A stretch of DNA of 15,612 nucleotides from Anaerolineales bacterium UBA6128 (GTDB lineage Bacteria; Chloroflexota; Anaerolineae; UBA1429). Within the stretch, counting starts at the first letter, position 1; every line of letters begins with the position of its first letter. Under the pieces are notes generated by a model. It saw nothing but the letters and a program-made list of their open reading frames with translations. It ran no database searches and was not told the origin of the DNA. The stretch covers positions 14,593 through 30,204 of the forward strand of contig DIVQ01000101.1 of NCBI GenBank assembly GCA_002423325.1. The letters run 5' to 3'. Made by a program: the position numbers and the translations under genes. Below are positions 7,439 through 14,991 of the stretch, piece after piece.

Positions 7439-8908
7439 TTGTCTGGCGAACGCGTCTCGCGCATCCGGTCCAGATTGCCCACGACATCGCTCAAGGAAAA
7501 CGGTGCGCACAGCCGCGCAAAAGGGCTGCGCCTGGCTGAGCGGCGTATGCTGCTGGTCGGCGGCGACCTTCTGACGCTCAGCATCGTTCTGTTGATCGTG
7601 CTGACGGTCAAGTTCCCGGGCCTGGGGATCCCGTTCAAGCCCCAGGCAATGCGCTTCATCTGGTGGCTCGTGCTCTGGGTCGTCTGGCTGCCCATCGCCA
7701 CCTCGCTGCGGCTGTACGACCCGCGACAGGTTGTCGACACTCCCACCAGCACCGCCACGGCAACGCTGCTGGCTGGCTTCACAAGCCTCGTCTACCTGGT
7801 GGTGCCCATCGTTTCGGCCCCATTGACGCAGTCGCGGCTGGCCTGGGCCATGTTTGCGTTGCTCTGCATGGCCCTGATGGCGCTCTGGCGCACCTCTTAC
7901 GGACGTCTCGTCAGCGAGCGCCTGCCTGAGCGTCGCGTGCTGGTGCTCGGCGCAGGCGCATCGGGCGCGGCGCTGGCCGGCACAATCGATGGGCTTGGCG
8001 AGGGCTGCGGCGTCGAGTTGGTCGGCTTTGTCGAGGACGATCCGTCGGCTGTGGGAAAGGACTATGCCGGGCGCGTGGTGCTGGGCGATAGCACCGACCT
8101 GGAGCGGCTGCTGACGAATCTCCAGATTGATGAGATTGTCGTCGCCAATGACGATCGCGAGCTCTCCACGCCCCTGCTGTGCGAGCTTTCAGACGCCTGG
8201 GGACAGGGCATTGGCGTCATCCCGGTGCAGCTGTACTATGAGCAACTCACCGGATCTGTCATGGTGGAGCATCTCGGGCAGGGACGCTTCGCCCTGATGA
8301 GCGGCAGTGACTACAGCCTGTCCCGGCTGTGGGATTTTGCGCGCCGCATCATCGACATCGTCGTGGGCATCGTGGGCCTGGCGATCGTGGCCCCGCTGAC
8401 ACCGCTGATCGCACTCGCCATCTACATCGAGTCGCCGGGACCCATTTTCTACTTTCAGGAGCGCGTCGGCCTGGCCGGACGCATCTTTCGCCTGGCCAAG
8501 TTCCGCTCGATGGTGCCCGACGCTGAACGCAACGGCGCCGTCTGGGCCGCTGCGCACGACGACCGCATCACGCGCGTCGGTCGTATCTTGCGCAAAGCGC
8601 GCATCGACGAGTGGCCGCAGCTCTGGAATCTGCTGAATGGCACGATGACGCTCATCGGTCCGCGCCCCGAACGGCCCGAGTTTGTGCGCGAACTCACCGC
8701 CCGCTGGCCCTGCTACGTCATCCGCCAGTCCGTCAAGCCGGGCCTCACCGGATGGGCGCAGGTCAAGTATCGTTACGGCAACTGCCCGGATGACGCACTG
8801 ATCAAGCTTCAATACGACTTGTATTATGTCAAGCATCGCGGCGTCCTGTTGGATGTCGTGATCCTGCTGCAGACTGTGCGTGTGGTACTGGCCTTTGAGG
8901 GCATCTAG
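7439..8908 (+). CDS. Polyprenyl-phosphate sugar-1-phosphate transferase (WcaJ/WbaP-type initiating enzyme)
   Basis: Starts repeat-unit synthesis by moving a sugar-1-phosphate from UDP-sugar to undecaprenyl phosphate at the inner face of the membrane. With the TTG at 7439 it has 489 residues, normal for the WcaJ class. There are four N-terminal helices (about 39-56, 72-89, 108-126, 134-150) and a Rossmann-like CoA-binding-type domain beginning RRVLVLGAGASG (165-176). A re-entrant hydrophobic segment (about 304-329) leads into the catalytic domain: KFRSM (354-358), RKARIDEWPQLWN (385-397) with the Asp-Glu catalytic pair at 390-391, LIGPRPERPEF and KPGLTGWAQVKYRYG. These are diagnostic for the bacterial sugar transferase family. 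ATG 7391 and ATG 7547 are alternative starts; the latter would cut into the first helix. The sugar (glucose, galactose or other) cannot be told from sequence. It has its own candidate promoter. Confidence 0.92.
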   Translation: MSGERVSRIRSRLPTTSLKENGAHSRAKGLRLAERRMLLVGGDLLTLSIVLLIVLTVKFPGLGIPFKPQAMRFIWWLVLWVVWLPIATSLRLYDPRQVVDTPTSTATATLLAGFTSLVYLVVPIVSAPLTQSRLAWAMFALLCMALMALWRTSYGRLVSERLPERRVLVLGAGASGAALAGTIDGLGEGCGVELVGFVEDDPSAVGKDYAGRVVLGDSTDLERLLTNLQIDEIVVANDDRELSTPLLCELSDAWGQGIGVIPVQLYYEQLTGSVMVEHLGQGRFALMSGSDYSLSRLWDFARRIIDIVVGIVGLAIVAPLTPLIALAIYIESPGPIFYFQERVGLAGRIFRLAKFRSMVPDAERNGAVWAAAHDDRITRVGRILRKARIDEWPQLWNLLNGTMTLIGPRPERPEFVRELTARWPCYVIRQSVKPGLTGWAQVKYRYGNCPDDALIKLQYDLYYVKHRGVLLDVVILLQTVRVVLAFEGI

Positions 8909-8959
8909 AGACACGCACGCGCCTGCACGGCCCCCCTCCGTGCTGCTGCCGCCCGATAC

Positions 8960-9021
8960 GCGTCGCCATGCGCGCACGCGGGCCTGCCGCATCCTTGCGG
9001 TGCGGTCCCGCGAGGCGACGC
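8960..9021. repeat. Three-tier nested inverted repeat upstream of the nucleotidyltransferase
   Basis: Outer arms GCGTCGCC (8960-8967) and GGCGACGC (9014-9021) enclose CGCGGG (8977-8982) and CCCGCG (9007-9012). These enclose CCGCA (8987-8991) and TGCGG (8996-9000) around a TCCT loop. All three pairs are perfect and properly nested, so the transcript could form a long interrupted stem. There is no T-run, so it is not a normal terminator. It fills most of the 159-bp gap and could act as an attenuator, RNA stabiliser or processing site. Confidence 0.45.
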
Positions 9022-9067
9022 CCAGCCGCCTGCAATCATCGCCTCCCGCCCTACCCTCTGAGTACTG

Positions 9068-10258
9068 ATGTCCACTCCAAACCCGTGCCTGCCGCTCGAG
9101 AATCGCATCCTGCTCCAGGCGCTGCGTTTGGACGATGGCAGCGCTGCCGCGCTCAGGCGCATGCTGTCCGAGCCGCTTGACTGGGCGCGCCTGCGCGATC
9201 TGGCACTCACCCACGGCGTCCAGCCGCTGATCTATGCGCGACTGCGCGATGTGGCGCCCGATCTCGTGCCGCACGCCGAGATGCGCGCTCAGCGGGGGCA
9301 GTTCGTCTACAACGGACAGCGCAATCTGCGCCTGACAGGTCGTCTGCTCAAGCTGTTGTCGGCGTTGTCCGAGCGCGAGATCTCCGCACTGGCGCTCAAG
9401 GGTCCTGCCCTTGCGATCCAGGCGTATGGCGACCTCGCCCTGCGTGACTTTGCCGACCTCGACCTGCTGGTCCCGCGCGAGGCGCTCGCGCGAACGTTCG
9501 ACATACTCGACGAGCAGGGCTACGCCGCCACGCCCCCACTGGGCAGCGCCGCAGCCAACGACAAGCTCAAGGCAGACAGCGAACTGCATTTCCGCGCGGG
9601 CGACGTGCACATCGACGTCCACTGGCGGCCCATCGAGCGCTTTCTGCCACTCGCCGTCGACCTCGAGCGATGGCGTACGAACAGCATCACGATCGATCTG
9701 CTGGGCCGTCCGGTCCCCACGCTGGCGCCCGAGGACGCACTGCTCTACCTGAGCATTAACGGCTTGCGGGACGGCTGGTGTAGCCTGAAAACCATCGTGG
9801 ACCTGGCGCACCTCTGCCAGGCGGCCCCGGATGCAGCCCACGCACAACTGTGGGATCAGGCTGAGCGGATAGGCGCCCGCCGCATCGTGGCGCTGGGGCT
9901 GTCACTGGCCAGCCACGTGGTGGGCGTCGACCTGCCCCCCGTGTCGTTGCGGTACCTCGAAAGCGATGAGGCCGTGACGATACTGGTGAACGAGGCCGCG
10001 TCGCGTCTGACGCTCGAACTGGTCGACGGCGCGACCGCTTACGCCCTGTTCCGTCGCGCGCGCGAACGACTGCGCGACCGGATCGCCTGCCGCCTCACTC
10101 CCGGCCCGCGCGATTGGGCGGTGGTCGAACTGCCCGCCTCGCTTGACCCGCTCTACTACCTGATTCGCCCGCTGCGCCTGGGCGGCTCCCTGCTGAGACG
10201 CTCCTGGAGAACCGCAGGCCGGCTTGTACACGGTCGCTTGTCGACCCACCACAGCTGA
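9068..10258 (+). CDS. Nucleotidyltransferase family protein (PF14907, NTP_transf_5-like)
   Basis: A soluble 396-residue protein of the pol-beta-like nucleotidyltransferase superfamily. The characteristic block is ALALKGPALAIQAYGDLALR followed by DFADLDLLVP (together about 107-136), with Arg126 and the metal-binding Asp130 and Asp132. A third acidic position is probably Asp183 in HIDVHW (181-186). The C-terminal half is helical. The substrate of this family is not established; members commonly sit beside HPr-kinase-like and PqqD-like proteins or in polysaccharide and peptide-modification clusters. Here it follows the initiating sugar transferase, with an HprK-like gene about 4.7 kb away on the other strand. 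No clear Shine-Dalgarno precedes ATG 9068; a structured inverted repeat lies upstream. The end is followed 53 bases later by a strong terminator. Family confidence is good; any function in EPS synthesis is inferred. Confidence 0.82.
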   Translation: MSTPNPCLPLENRILLQALRLDDGSAAALRRMLSEPLDWARLRDLALTHGVQPLIYARLRDVAPDLVPHAEMRAQRGQFVYNGQRNLRLTGRLLKLLSALSEREISALALKGPALAIQAYGDLALRDFADLDLLVPREALARTFDILDEQGYAATPPLGSAAANDKLKADSELHFRAGDVHIDVHWRPIERFLPLAVDLERWRTNSITIDLLGRPVPTLAPEDALLYLSINGLRDGWCSLKTIVDLAHLCQAAPDAAHAQLWDQAERIGARRIVALGLSLASHVVGVDLPPVSLRYLESDEAVTILVNEAASRLTLELVDGATAYALFRRARERLRDRIACRLTPGPRDWAVVELPASLDPLYYLIRPLRLGGSLLRRSWRTAGRLVHGRLSTHHS

Positions 10259-10311
10259 CACCGGGCCGTTCGCATCAGGAACACCCGCCAGGCGGCCCGA
10301 GCCTGGGATAG

Positions 10312-10350
10312 AAAGCGCCGGTGATGGACCTCCTCCATCGCCGGCGCTTT
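10312..10350 (+). terminator. Strong intrinsic terminator after the nucleotidyltransferase
   Basis: Left arm 10312-10328 and right arm 10334-10350 form a 17-bp stem with a single T-G wobble and a CCTCC loop. The stem ends in GCTTT and is followed by a T-rich run (GTTGTCTT). It ends the transcription unit of sugar transferase and nucleotidyltransferase and separates it from the ParA gene. Confidence 0.85.
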
Positions 10351-10424
10351 GTTGTCTTCCACGCAAACCACAGCCTGTGAGCCTTGGAAGGTTACAGAAT
10401 ATCAACCAAAAAGCCGGATAGGAC

Positions 10425-10453
10425 TTGAATTCTGCGCCCTTTGCTGGTATACT
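10425..10453 (+). promoter_or_regulatory. Sigma70-type promoter with extended -10, upstream of the ParA gene
   Basis: TTGAAT (10425-10430) and TATACT (10448-10453) are 17 bases apart, and TGG directly before the -10 gives an extended -10 (TGnTATACT). It lies between the terminator and the ParA gene. The start would be near 10460, leaving a leader of about 97 bases that holds a small GGCCA-TGGG-TGGCC hairpin (10509-10522). Confidence 0.75.
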
Positions 10454-10556
10454 GGCCGAGTCATCCCGAACGGCGCCGGCGTTACGGCACGCATGCCCCC
10501 CGCGCACCGGCCATGGGTGGCCACTCGAAGAGCGATAGAGGACGACGGATGCGGCC

Positions 10557-11345
10557 ATGCGCGTGATTGCGATCGCGAACAACAAGGGTGGGGTGGGCAA
10601 GACAGCCACAACACACGCGCTCGGCGTGGCCCTCGCGTCGGCCGGCTACCATGTCCTGATGGTAGACTTGGACCCGCAAGGCACCCTGACGACGGCGTGT
10701 GGCATCCGCGATGCGGCGGGGCGTTCGATCGCCACGCTGCTTGACGACGACGGCTCCAACGTGCCCCCGCTGACCCGGGCGATGCGACCGCTCGCCCGGC
10801 GGCTGACTCTGGTGCCGGCCGAACGCGCTCTCTCGGCCACCGAGACGGCCTTGGCCGGTCGCGTCTTGCGCGAGCGGGCGCTCAAGCGCATTCTCACGCC
10901 TGTCAGCGGCTACTATCACGTCTGCCTGCTCGACTGCCCGCCCTCCTGCGGCCTCATCACCATCAACGCCCTGACCGCCGCACAGGCCGTGTTGGTGCCC
11001 ACACAGCCTCAGGCCGCGGATCTGGCCGCCCTCAAGTCCTTCCTGGCCACCATCGACAGCGTCCGCGCCAACTACAACCCGCGGCTCGAGCTGCTCGGCA
11101 TCGTCGTCACCTTTTACGACGATCGCCTGATCCATCATCGTGCGATCGTCGCCAAGATGCGCGAGGACAAGTTGCCGCTGATGGAGACGATGATCGGCCG
11201 AAGCATTCGCGTGGCGGAGGCGGTTGGGGCTGAGCAGAGCATCGTCGACTTTGTCGCCCGCAACCCACAGGCGCAGGCCTACGTGCGTCTTGCCCAGGAA
11301 GTGGCCCGATCGATGGGCGGCATGAGCCCCGGGAACCGCTGCTGA
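10557..11345 (+). CDS. ParA/Soj-family (MinD/ParA superfamily) P-loop ATPase, orphan
   Basis: A cytoplasmic dimerising ATPase of 262 residues. The deviant Walker A NNKGGVGKTATT has the signature Lys at 10 (KGGVGKT 10-16). Walker A' is MVDLDPQGTL (35-44) and Walker B VCLLDCPPS (122-130). These residues are intact, so ATP switching is expected. Family members segregate DNA or position large protein complexes. No ParB follows: the next gene is convergent and unrelated, and I saw no consensus parS (TGTTTCACGTGAAACA). It has its own promoter and leader and sits between a terminator and a convergent gene, so it is a single-gene unit. It could be the chromosomal Soj with parB elsewhere, or an orphan that positions a surface or EPS machine. 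The latter is speculation from the neighbourhood. ATG 10557 lies 14 bases after GAGGA, a rather long spacing. Confidence 0.9.
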   Translation: MRVIAIANNKGGVGKTATTHALGVALASAGYHVLMVDLDPQGTLTTACGIRDAAGRSIATLLDDDGSNVPPLTRAMRPLARRLTLVPAERALSATETALAGRVLRERALKRILTPVSGYYHVCLLDCPPSCGLITINALTAAQAVLVPTQPQAADLAALKSFLATIDSVRANYNPRLELLGIVVTFYDDRLIHHRAIVAKMREDKLPLMETMIGRSIRVAEAVGAEQSIVDFVARNPQAQAYVRLAQEVARSMGGMSPGNRC

Positions 11346-11378
11346 AAAGAAAGGGGCAGCCAGTCACCCAGCCGCCCC
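11346..11378 (-). terminator. Intrinsic terminator of the minus-strand peptidase gene, at the convergent junction
   Basis: Read on the minus strand, GGGGC-G-GC (11378 down to 11371) pairs with GC-T-GCCCC (11360 down to 11353) around a 10-base loop, with one mismatch, and is followed by TTTCTTTT. This is a good intrinsic terminator for the peptidase gene that ends at 11405. On the plus strand the same hairpin follows the ParA stop directly but lacks a strong T-run. Confidence 0.7.
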
Positions 11379-11404
11379 AGTTAGCGTCTTCGGCCTTGCC
11401 CCGC

Positions 11405-14400
11405 TCAGGGCAACGTCAGTGTGCAGTCCTCGTTCGCATAGATCCAGTAGCCCCTGCCCGATTCGAGCGACGCCAGCGTATTCACCCAGTCAGGCGCGTC
11501 AGCGCCGTAGCGCAGCCACGGGTGCTCCGGCGGAGTGCCGACGTAGGACCACACCGAAGCGTAGCTGCCCTCTATGCTGCTGAGCGCCGCTGGCAAGCTC
11601 CCGGGCGTGCGGAAAGGCCACCCCACCATGTTCCAGCCGGCGTTAAGCGCCATCTCCAGGCTTTCCACCGGCGTTCCCACCAGGCTCCAGGTGTCCTCTG
11701 TCAGCATGTGCACCCAGAAGCCCTGCCCGGGGTACAACGCCTGCAGATCGTTGGTGCCGGGCAGCCCTTGCGGGTCGTACAGCTTCCACGGGTCGGCCAC
11801 GTCGCTGGCATCATAGTACTGCACCACGTCATAGCTCCCCGCGAGCGAGGCGAGCACGTCGCCCACCTGCGTGACCGGCTCTCCGTCGCTCAGCGGGTTG
11901 ACGTCGAACGACACCAGGTTCCAGCCGGGATCCAGCGTCTGCTCGAACTGACGCACGATGCTCAGGGTGGTAGCCGGGTCGCCGAACAGCAGGTAGGTGT
12001 CGAGCAGATCCAAGTTGGCGCCGCTGGCCCACAGCGCCAGCTTGCCGGCGGTGGTGGCCTGGCCCAGCGTGACCGCGCCCCTGCCGCACGAGAACAGCGC
12101 CCGGAAGAACCCGCGGTCCAGATAGTCGTGCCCCGTCGCCAGCCCCAGTCCCGTGGGAGACCACGAGGCCACCGCCCCCTTGCCCGCCGCACGCGTGACC
12201 ACCTCAGCCAGTGAGAAATAGGCGCTGGACGAGTGCGGATAGATGTAGTAGCCGTCCATACAGCTCATCGGCAGCAGCACGGGCAGCTTGCTTTCATTGG
12301 TCAGCCCGGGCACGTCGGTCGCCCGGAAGAGGCCCTCGCCCGCCCACAGCGTGCTGGAGGCGTGGCCGATATAGTTGACCAGCAGTCTGCCCGCGTTGAT
12401 GGCGCTCAGGATGGCCGTACGCGCCGCCTCCACCGTCGTATGTGTCACCCCATAGTAGACCTTGTTCGGCGTGTAGGGCGCCGGCAGACAACAGCCCACC
12501 AGAGCATCGGAGATGTCGTCATAGTACCCGCCCGTGTCCTCATTGTCGGCCACCAGCAGCACCTGTCGCTGCCAGTCGCCAGCGACGGGGGCCGCCTCGT
12601 AGGCAATGATCTTGTTGACGATGGCGCTGGCGTCGGCGACTTCGTACACGGCCAGGCGTCCCAGCATCATATCCGGCAAGAGATCGTCGCCATCCACCGC
12701 CACGTAACGGTTGTCGGCGGCCGTCTCGCCCGACCAGGGGTCGGCATAAGCGAGGTAGGGTGGGATGTGGTTCGTGCGGCCGTAGCCCGCATAGTTCTTG
12801 GGGTCATAGTGGCCATCGCCCAGCAGCACCACGATCGAGGGAGCTTCGGCCCACTGGCCGTAGGCGTACGCTAGGAACGCGCGGATGTGCGCGACGTCCA
12901 CCAGGCCGTAGCCGAACTCGTCATACAAGTCCTGCACGTCGACGCTCAGCGCGCTGTAGCCCTGCGACTCTCGAAAGGCCCGCAACTGCTCGGCCTGCGT
13001 CGCAAAGGCGCCGTGCGTGATGATCAGGTACTCGGCCGCGTTGGCCGCTGACCGCAGGTCGGACGCTGTGTCGGCCTCGATGCCCTGCACCGTGCGATGG
13101 GCGCCGCTCGTCAGGGCCACATAGCTGGCAGGCGCGCCTAACACGTCCTGGAATTGCACCGTATAGGGCGCCGCCCCGCTCACCCCGAGCCCCTCGACCC
13201 GCACCGGCGCCCCCGCATCGGTGACATCGTAGACGCCGATCTGGTCTGTGGCAAAGCCGCTCGCCTGGAATCTCCAGGTCCCGCTTGTTGGATAACTGAA
13301 GCACAGCAGATCGCCCTCGGCCACGTAGGCATCTGCGGAGGTCAGCGTGATGCGGTCGATGAACACAAAGTCGTAGCCCAGGCCTGTGTCGTTGGGGCAG
13401 ACCACCGACACGGTGTTGTTGCCGGCGTGCAGCAGGTCCTGCGCCACGGAGGCCTGCACCGTCACCCAGGTGACGCCGTCCCAGGTCTGCTCTGCCACCT
13501 GCGTGCCGTTCACCAGGATCTGCACGTGGTGGTCGGGGTTATACGTCAGGTTCGACAGCGAGCCGAACAGCTCCAGCGTCAGGATCGCCGGCTCGTCCGC
13601 GGCGTAGGGTGTCGTCAGCACAAACGAGTGCGTCCAGGACGCAGCCACATCCGGCGTCGTCGGGTAGACATAGGCCCACAGCCAACGCTCTAGTTCGTCG
13701 CTCCCGGGCGCGATCTGGCGATAGTAGACGTTGCTTTCCATCAGGCGTTCGGCCATGTGATAGGCGGGGATCTCGGCGTCGACCGGGGTGGCATCGCGCG
13801 AGGCCATGCGCAGACCGCTGGCCTGCCCGCGCGTCAGCCAGTAGACGTTGTCGAGCGTGTACTTGGAGGTAACAGGCTCCCCGTAGAACAACAGATAGTC
13901 CGTGTCGTCAAAGCGGCCGTCCTCCTCGCCCACCACGTGAATGGCCACCTCGTCGCCAAGGTGGAACATCTGCAGGGTACGGGGGTCAGGGTTGCCTGTC
14001 AGCACGCCCGCGGCCAGCAGTTCGTCATAGCTGAGCTCGTAGATGCCCCCATCGCGCACCTTGACCCGCCATCCGGGCACGGGCGGCGCCCAGGGCACGG
14101 CCGCCGTGCCGGCCAGGCTGGGCCTGGCGGACGTCGACGCCTCGGCCCGCCAGTCGCGCGCGTCCGCATAGTTCAGCAGCGACTCGGACAGCAGCCCCTC
14201 GTAGATGCGGCCCACCGCACGCCCCGCACCCTCAGCGCTCGACGCGACGGCCGCGCCTCCAGTGAAGCGCACGCTCACCGTCAGGCTCTCATAGACGCTG
14301 AGCGTCTGGGCGCTCGGGTCGTACTGCACCGGATAAACCGCGATGCCTGCCACGCGCTGCTGGCGCACCACCCCGTCGGACGTCACCTCTGCCAGCACAC

Positions 14401-14920
14401 CTGGCCAGGCCGCCGCGCCGTCATAGATCGCGGCGTCGGGCCGCGTCACTCTGCTGACCAGCGGCTCGCTCGTCGTTCCATCCTCGCCCGTCGGCAGGCC
14501 CCACTCCACGACCTGCGTCGCCGCCGGCAGCACCGGCGCGTCCAGCGCACGCGTGTGCAGCGCGCCGGGCGTCACCTCCACGGTCAACTCAGCCCCAAAC
14601 GGCACGCCGATCGTCTCGGCCGTAAAGGGCAGCGCGGGCGCGCCCTCTTCTGCGATATGCGACCAGCCCTCCAGCGACACGCGCATGTAGGCCTTGCCGT
14701 CCGCCGTCACCGGCTCGGCCAGCAACTGCTGCCAGGGCACGCGCACCTCCAACGTCAGGCCGGCGTCGCTCGTGTTGAGCAACCGCACGAGCGCTTGCGT
14801 CTGCGGCGACGCGGTCTGCACGCGCGCTGAAGCGGCCGCCCCGCGCCCCGCCATGGGCAGCGTGCCGAGCAGCAGGGCGACCAGCAGTATCTGTGCCACG
14901 CGCTTCAGGTTGACTCGCAT
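11405..14920 (-). CDS. Secreted C25-family (gingipain/PorU-like) cysteine peptidase with C-terminal GWN repeats
   Basis: A predicted 1171-residue exported peptidase. The ATG at 14920 was chosen for its GGAGGT ten bases upstream and because the product opens with a signal peptide (MRVNLKR, then the core VAQILLVALLLGTLPMAG, then an Ala-rich cleavage zone). Residues about 30-280 look like a propeptide. GWRVKVRDGGIYELSYDELL (284-303) starts a domain resembling the N-terminal part of PorU-type proteins. The caspase-like C25 domain spans about 620-985: LLGDGHYDPKNYAGYG (699-714), the PDMMLGRL block, NYIGHASSTLW (849-859, catalytic His853) and LPMSCMDGYY (882-891, catalytic Cys887). Gingipains commonly have GHG; here it is GHA. 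Two copies of a GWN(L/M)V...PW..Y...G(F/Y)W module follow (about 995-1083 and 1090-1171). There is no LPxTG, lipobox or C-terminal helix. It may cleave surface proteins; substrate unknown. Confidence 0.88.
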   Translation of the reverse strand: MRVNLKRVAQILLVALLLGTLPMAGRGAAASARVQTASPQTQALVRLLNTSDAGLTLEVRVPWQQLLAEPVTADGKAYMRVSLEGWSHIAEEGAPALPFTAETIGVPFGAELTVEVTPGALHTRALDAPVLPAATQVVEWGLPTGEDGTTSEPLVSRVTRPDAAIYDGAAAWPGVLAEVTSDGVVRQQRVAGIAVYPVQYDPSAQTLSVYESLTVSVRFTGGAAVASSAEGAGRAVGRIYEGLLSESLLNYADARDWRAEASTSARPSLAGTAAVPWAPPVPGWRVKVRDGGIYELSYDELLAAGVLTGNPDPRTLQMFHLGDEVAIHVVGEEDGRFDDTDYLLFYGEPVTSKYTLDNVYWLTRGQASGLRMASRDATPVDAEIPAYHMAERLMESNVYYRQIAPGSDELERWLWAYVYPTTPDVAASWTHSFVLTTPYAADEPAILTLELFGSLSNLTYNPDHHVQILVNGTQVAEQTWDGVTWVTVQASVAQDLLHAGNNTVSVVCPNDTGLGYDFVFIDRITLTSADAYVAEGDLLCFSYPTSGTWRFQASGFATDQIGVYDVTDAGAPVRVEGLGVSGAAPYTVQFQDVLGAPASYVALTSGAHRTVQGIEADTASDLRSAANAAEYLIITHGAFATQAEQLRAFRESQGYSALSVDVQDLYDEFGYGLVDVAHIRAFLAYAYGQWAEAPSIVVLLGDGHYDPKNYAGYGRTNHIPPYLAYADPWSGETAADNRYVAVDGDDLLPDMMLGRLAVYEVADASAIVNKIIAYEAAPVAGDWQRQVLLVADNEDTGGYYDDISDALVGCCLPAPYTPNKVYYGVTHTTVEAARTAILSAINAGRLLVNYIGHASSTLWAGEGLFRATDVPGLTNESKLPVLLPMSCMDGYYIYPHSSSAYFSLAEVVTRAAGKGAVASWSPTGLGLATGHDYLDRGFFRALFSCGRGAVTLGQATTAGKLALWASGANLDLLDTYLLFGDPATTLSIVRQFEQTLDPGWNLVSFDVNPLSDGEPVTQVGDVLASLAGSYDVVQYYDASDVADPWKLYDPQGLPGTNDLQALYPGQGFWVHMLTEDTWSLVGTPVESLEMALNAGWNMVGWPFRTPGSLPAALSSIEGSYASVWSYVGTPPEHPWLRYGADAPDWVNTLASLESGRGYWIYANEDCTLTLP

Positions 14921-14930
14921 GCGATCGGTG

Positions 14931-14936
14931 ACCTCC
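14931..14936 (-). promoter_or_regulatory. Shine-Dalgarno GGAGGT supporting ATG 14920
   Basis: On the minus strand GGAGGT lies ten bases before ATG 14920. The longer frame starting at TTG 14947 would contain this site inside the coding region and put charged residues before the signal peptide. Confidence 0.6.
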
Positions 14937-14991
14937 GTATGCCGCAACAGGCACCGCCCGCTCGCGCGGCGTACGCCCGGTAAGGTGTTGC

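Noticed and set aside
8189..9847. Long minus-strand open frame (about 550 codons) opposite the sugar transferase and nucleotidyltransferase
   Set aside because: It spans two well-supported plus-strand genes and a non-coding gap, and its translation shows no recognisable motif. Long antisense frames are expected at this GC content.
10557..11345. ParA as evidence for a plasmid or integrated plasmid
   Set aside because: No ParB, parS, replication gene or repeats typical of an origin are visible, and the surroundings are chromosomal-type EPS genes.
13757..14830. Plus-strand open frame (357 codons) opposite the peptidase N-terminal half
   Set aside because: The minus strand encodes a coherent signal peptide and C25 protein. 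The plus frame gives a His/Arg-rich, domain-free translation typical of a shadow.
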